A program made the position numbers and the translations under genes. The notes beneath the pieces are model-generated. The model ran no database searches. It saw nothing but the letters and a program-made list of their open reading frames with translations, and was not told where the DNA came from. DNA of 64,000 nucleotides from Silurus meridionalis (taxonomy: Eukaryota; Chordata; Actinopteri; Siluriformes; Siluridae), in assembly GCF_014805685.1 (NCBI RefSeq), contig NC_060892.1, positions 6,823,490 through 6,887,489 on the forward strand. The letters are read 5' to 3'. Positions 61,201 through 64,000 of the stretch are shown one piece after another (within the stretch, counting starts at the first letter, position 1; every line of letters starts with the position of its first letter).

Positions 61201-64000
61201 AAAGTGTCAACACCTTCCCCAAAATCATCTACAGATCATTCATTAACAACTGAAGCTGAAGAATTTTTTGCAAAACAAAAGTTACAGCAGCTGCTTCTGC
61301 AGAACCACCTTCCTTTTATTCAACATCTGAATCTTCAGAAATATTATCAACACAATCAGTTAATGCATCACCTCAGAAATCATCTACATATCACTCATCA
61401 ATGTCTAAATCTGCTGAGATTTTAACTAATTATGTTACATCACTTCCCACTTTTACAAAAACATCTATAAATCCATCAACTCATTCTCCAAAAATCTTAA
61501 CAACACAAACAGTTAGAGGTTCACCATTTTCTTCCCTAGAATCATATACAGACCAGTCAGTAACATCTAAAGCCACAAAAACCTCACCTACAAAATCAGT
61601 TACAGCTTCACCATCTGCATCTGAATCATCTATAGATCACTCATTAATGTCTGATGCTCCAGAAACACAATCACTTACCACAGCAATATCCACTTTGCTG
61701 GAATTATCTACATTGCATTCTCAAGAAACATCAACAGCATTGTTTACAGAATCACCACCTACCTTCCAAGAATCACCTACTAATCAATCAGCAATTGAAT
61801 TTCCAGAGATGCCAACAAAATCTGTTACATCACCACCTACTTTTACACCATCTTCTATACCTCAGTTGTCACCATCTGAAGCAACAGAAATGTCATCACC
61901 AAAATCAATTAGAGCATCACCACCAGCTTCTGCAGAATTGACTACAGATCATTTATCAACAATGGAAGTGCCTATAATATCATCAACTCCTTTACATATA
62001 ATGTTACCATTTATTCAACCGAACACAAGTCACTCACCAGGATCTGAAACTTCAGAAAAATCATCAACAAAGTCATTTATATCACCAACCTCTACTTTCC
62101 CCAAAACATCTCCAGGTAATTCAATAAATGATGCAGCAGAAATATTAACACAATCAGGTATTGCATCTTCTACCCTGTCTGCAGAATCATCAAGTGATCA
62201 CCAAGCAACAACTGAATCTCCAGAAACACTGAGACAAACAGATACAGCTTTACTATTTACTCATTCAGAATCACTTACAGATGACTCCTCAGCATCTGAA
62301 GCTCCAGAAACTTTATTAACACAATTGCTTACAATGTCACAATCTACTTTCCCAGAACCTTTATTAGCAAAATCGCTTACTGCATCAACATCTACTTTGC
62401 CAGAATTATCCACATCGGATTCTAAAGAAACATTAACACGGTTGTTTAGAACATCATCATCTACGTTCCCAGAATCATCATCAAGTTATTTAAAAACTGA
62501 ATCTCCGGTGTTGCCAACAAAACCTGTTACATCACCACCTCCTGCTCCACAATCTTCTACTGATCAGTTGTTAACATCTAAACAATCAGAAACAAAATCA
62601 TTTACATCATCACCACATGCATCTGCAGAATTGTTTACAGATGATACATTAACATCTGAATCTCCAGAAACATCATCAACCCAACCAATTAAAGGATCAG
62701 CATCTATTTCCCAGAATCATCAACAGATCACTCATCAACATCTAAATCTTTTGAGTTATTAACAAGTACAGCATCACTTCCAATCCTGCCAGAAACATCT
62801 ACAAATCCATCATCAACATCTGAATCTCCAGAAATCTTAGCAACACAAAGAGCTATAGGTTCACTGTCTTCTTACTCAGACCCATCAGTAACATCTAAAC
62901 CAGCAAAAAGGTCAACCAAAAATTCAGTTACAGCATCACCATTTGCATCTACAGTATCACCTACAGTTCACACATTTTCAGAACCTTTAAGAAAAACAGC
63001 TCGACCAACTACTTCCCTAAAATCAATTACTGATCCCTCATTAACAGTCACATCTGCAGAAACGTTCACATCACCAACAGGTCGAGTGTCACCATCTGCT
63101 GCCCCAGAATCACCACCTGATTCTGCCGAATCAACTACAGAACAACAATCAACATTTAAATCTGAAAACATATTAACAAATACAGTTACAACATCACTTT
63201 CCAACTTGGCAGAAACATCTACAAACCAAATATTACTATCTGAATCTATAGAAGTTTTTGCAACGCAAACAGTTCCAGGTTCACTGTCTTCCTCCCCACA
63301 ATCGTTTACACATCAGCCTGTAAAATCCAAAACTGCAGAAAGGTTACTTACAAACTCAGTTACAGCATCACTATCTGCTTATGCAGTATCACCTACAGTT
63401 TACACAACAACATTTGAATTTTTAGAACCACCAAAGAAAACAGCTTTACAAACAACTTCCACAGAATCAATTACCGATCACTTATCAACACCCAAATCTG
63501 TAGAAATGTTAAAATCACCAACAGTTCGAGTGTCTCCATCTGCTGCAACAGAATCATCTATAGATCTGTCAATGACATCTAAATATGCGGTACCTTCATC
63601 AGTGAAATCAGTTACAGCATCACCACCTAACTCTGCAGAATCTTCTACAGATGATTCACCAATATCTGAAGCTCCAGAAACTTTATTAACACAACCGCTT
63701 GCTGCATCACAATCTACATTGCTAGAATCACTTACATCGGATTCCCAAGGAACATCAACATCATTTACTACATCGTCATCTAAGTTCCCAGAATCATCTA
63801 TAAACTATTTAACGTTTGAATCTCCAGAGTTGCCAACAAAATCTATTGCATCACCACCTACTTCTCAACAATCTTCTGCTCATCATTTAACATCTGAATT
63901 ATCAGAAATGTCAGCAAAATTAATTACAGCATCACCACCTTCTTCTGGAGAATCAACTACAGATCACTCATCAACAATGGATGAACCCCAAATGTCATCA
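58216..64000 (+). CDS. Mucin-like Ser/Thr/Pro-rich repeat protein, partial
   Basis: One strand stays stop-free for about 5.8 kb if three one-base breaks are allowed: segments 58216-58467, 58468-61276, 61277-62706 and 62707-64000 (open at the window edge). The product is almost wholly Ser, Thr, Pro, Glu and Ala, with no cysteine that I saw in the repeats. Its diverged units are like 'SVTASPPASAESTTD', 'STFPESST' and 'TSESPEILATQ'. That composition is typical of heavily O-glycosylated mucin domains on secreted or surface proteins; Asn-X-Ser/Thr sites also occur. Homology to a named mucin is not established. No VWD, SEA or transmembrane domain is in view; the 3' end lies outside. Codons strongly prefer A or T in third position, and the coding strand is poor in G. 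The breaks mean either assembly indels or a recent pseudogene. Confidence 0.72.
58468..61276 (+). CDS. Mucin-like repeat region, longest unbroken segment
   Basis: About 936 in-frame codons without a stop. The open frame continues to 61425 but the last 50 or so codons ('KLQQLLLQNHLPFIQHL') switch abruptly from Ser/Thr-rich to Gln/Leu/His-rich, showing the frame is wrong after about 61276. Upstream, the same frame extends 5' of the first ATG at 58558 to about 58468 with typical repeat residues ('SPPSPELFNNHLSTTESP'), so 58558 is not a true start. Confidence 0.75.
62707..64000 (+). CDS. Mucin-like repeat region, final segment to window edge
   Basis: After the break near 62707, the third forward frame is stop-free to the last base (about 430 codons) and carries the same repeats: 'PESSTDHSSTSKSFELLT', 'KSVTASPPNSAESSTDD' and 'ESPELPTKSIASPPTS'. 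It has no unique start and runs off the window, so the gene clearly continues. Confidence 0.75.

Noticed and set aside
61654..61941. Gln/His/Leu-rich 95-codon frame in the mucin region
   Set aside because: It is an out-of-frame translation of the Ser/Thr/Pro repeat.

Overview
The window looks like nuclear DNA of a teleost fish, possibly an ostariophysan such as a catfish; the lineage call is inference from the repeat families. The reasons are a split vertebrate gene with GT-AG introns, many Tc1-like DNA transposons, a DIRS-type tyrosine-recombinase retrotransposon, a Ty3/gypsy fossil, L2- and RTE-like LINE tails, a tRNA-Glu-headed SINE, and very long CA, GATA, GACA and AT microsatellites. There are no bacterial operons, CRISPR arrays or rRNA genes.

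Layout. About 1-41 kb has no protein-coding gene that I can support. It holds dispersed repeats, a 500-bp minisatellite (7.0-7.5 kb), a 126-bp inverted repeat capped by complementary CA and TG arrays (8.1-8.8 kb), one almost complete Tc1-like element (11,639-13,207), a decayed gypsy pol region (17.6-19.2 kb), several Tc1 remnants (25.7-30.8 kb), and a Tc1 copy at 37.8-39.7 kb with two nested retroelements and a perfect 70-bp palindrome. Balanced-composition islands between the repeats, often with TAATTA-type motifs, are candidate regulatory DNA only.

TTC14 lies on the minus strand from 48,524 to 41,957. I resolved 12 coding exons whose junctions all keep phase and sum to 2,166 nt (721 codons plus stop), with an S1 RNA-binding domain, TPRs and a K/R/S-rich tail. 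Tc1-derived DNA sits in one intron and directly upstream of the first coding exon.

50.4-55.7 kb carries an L2-like LINE tail and a decayed DIRS-like element: gag-like ORF interrupted by a short insertion, reverse transcriptase motifs, tyrosine recombinase, and inverted terminal motifs. From 57.1 kb to the window end is a plus-strand mucin-like gene: a signal-peptide exon (57,106-57,205), an intron with an antisense DIRS-derived insertion, then a Ser/Thr/Pro-rich repetitive region of about 5.8 kb that runs off the window. Three one-base frame breaks split that region; it is either mis-assembled or in early decay. This locus is the least ordinary thing here.

The two genes do not form a pathway. 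TTC14 is a predicted RNA-binding/TPR protein; the mucin-like gene is predicted to encode a secreted or surface glycoprotein. Most of the other sequence is transposable-element history.
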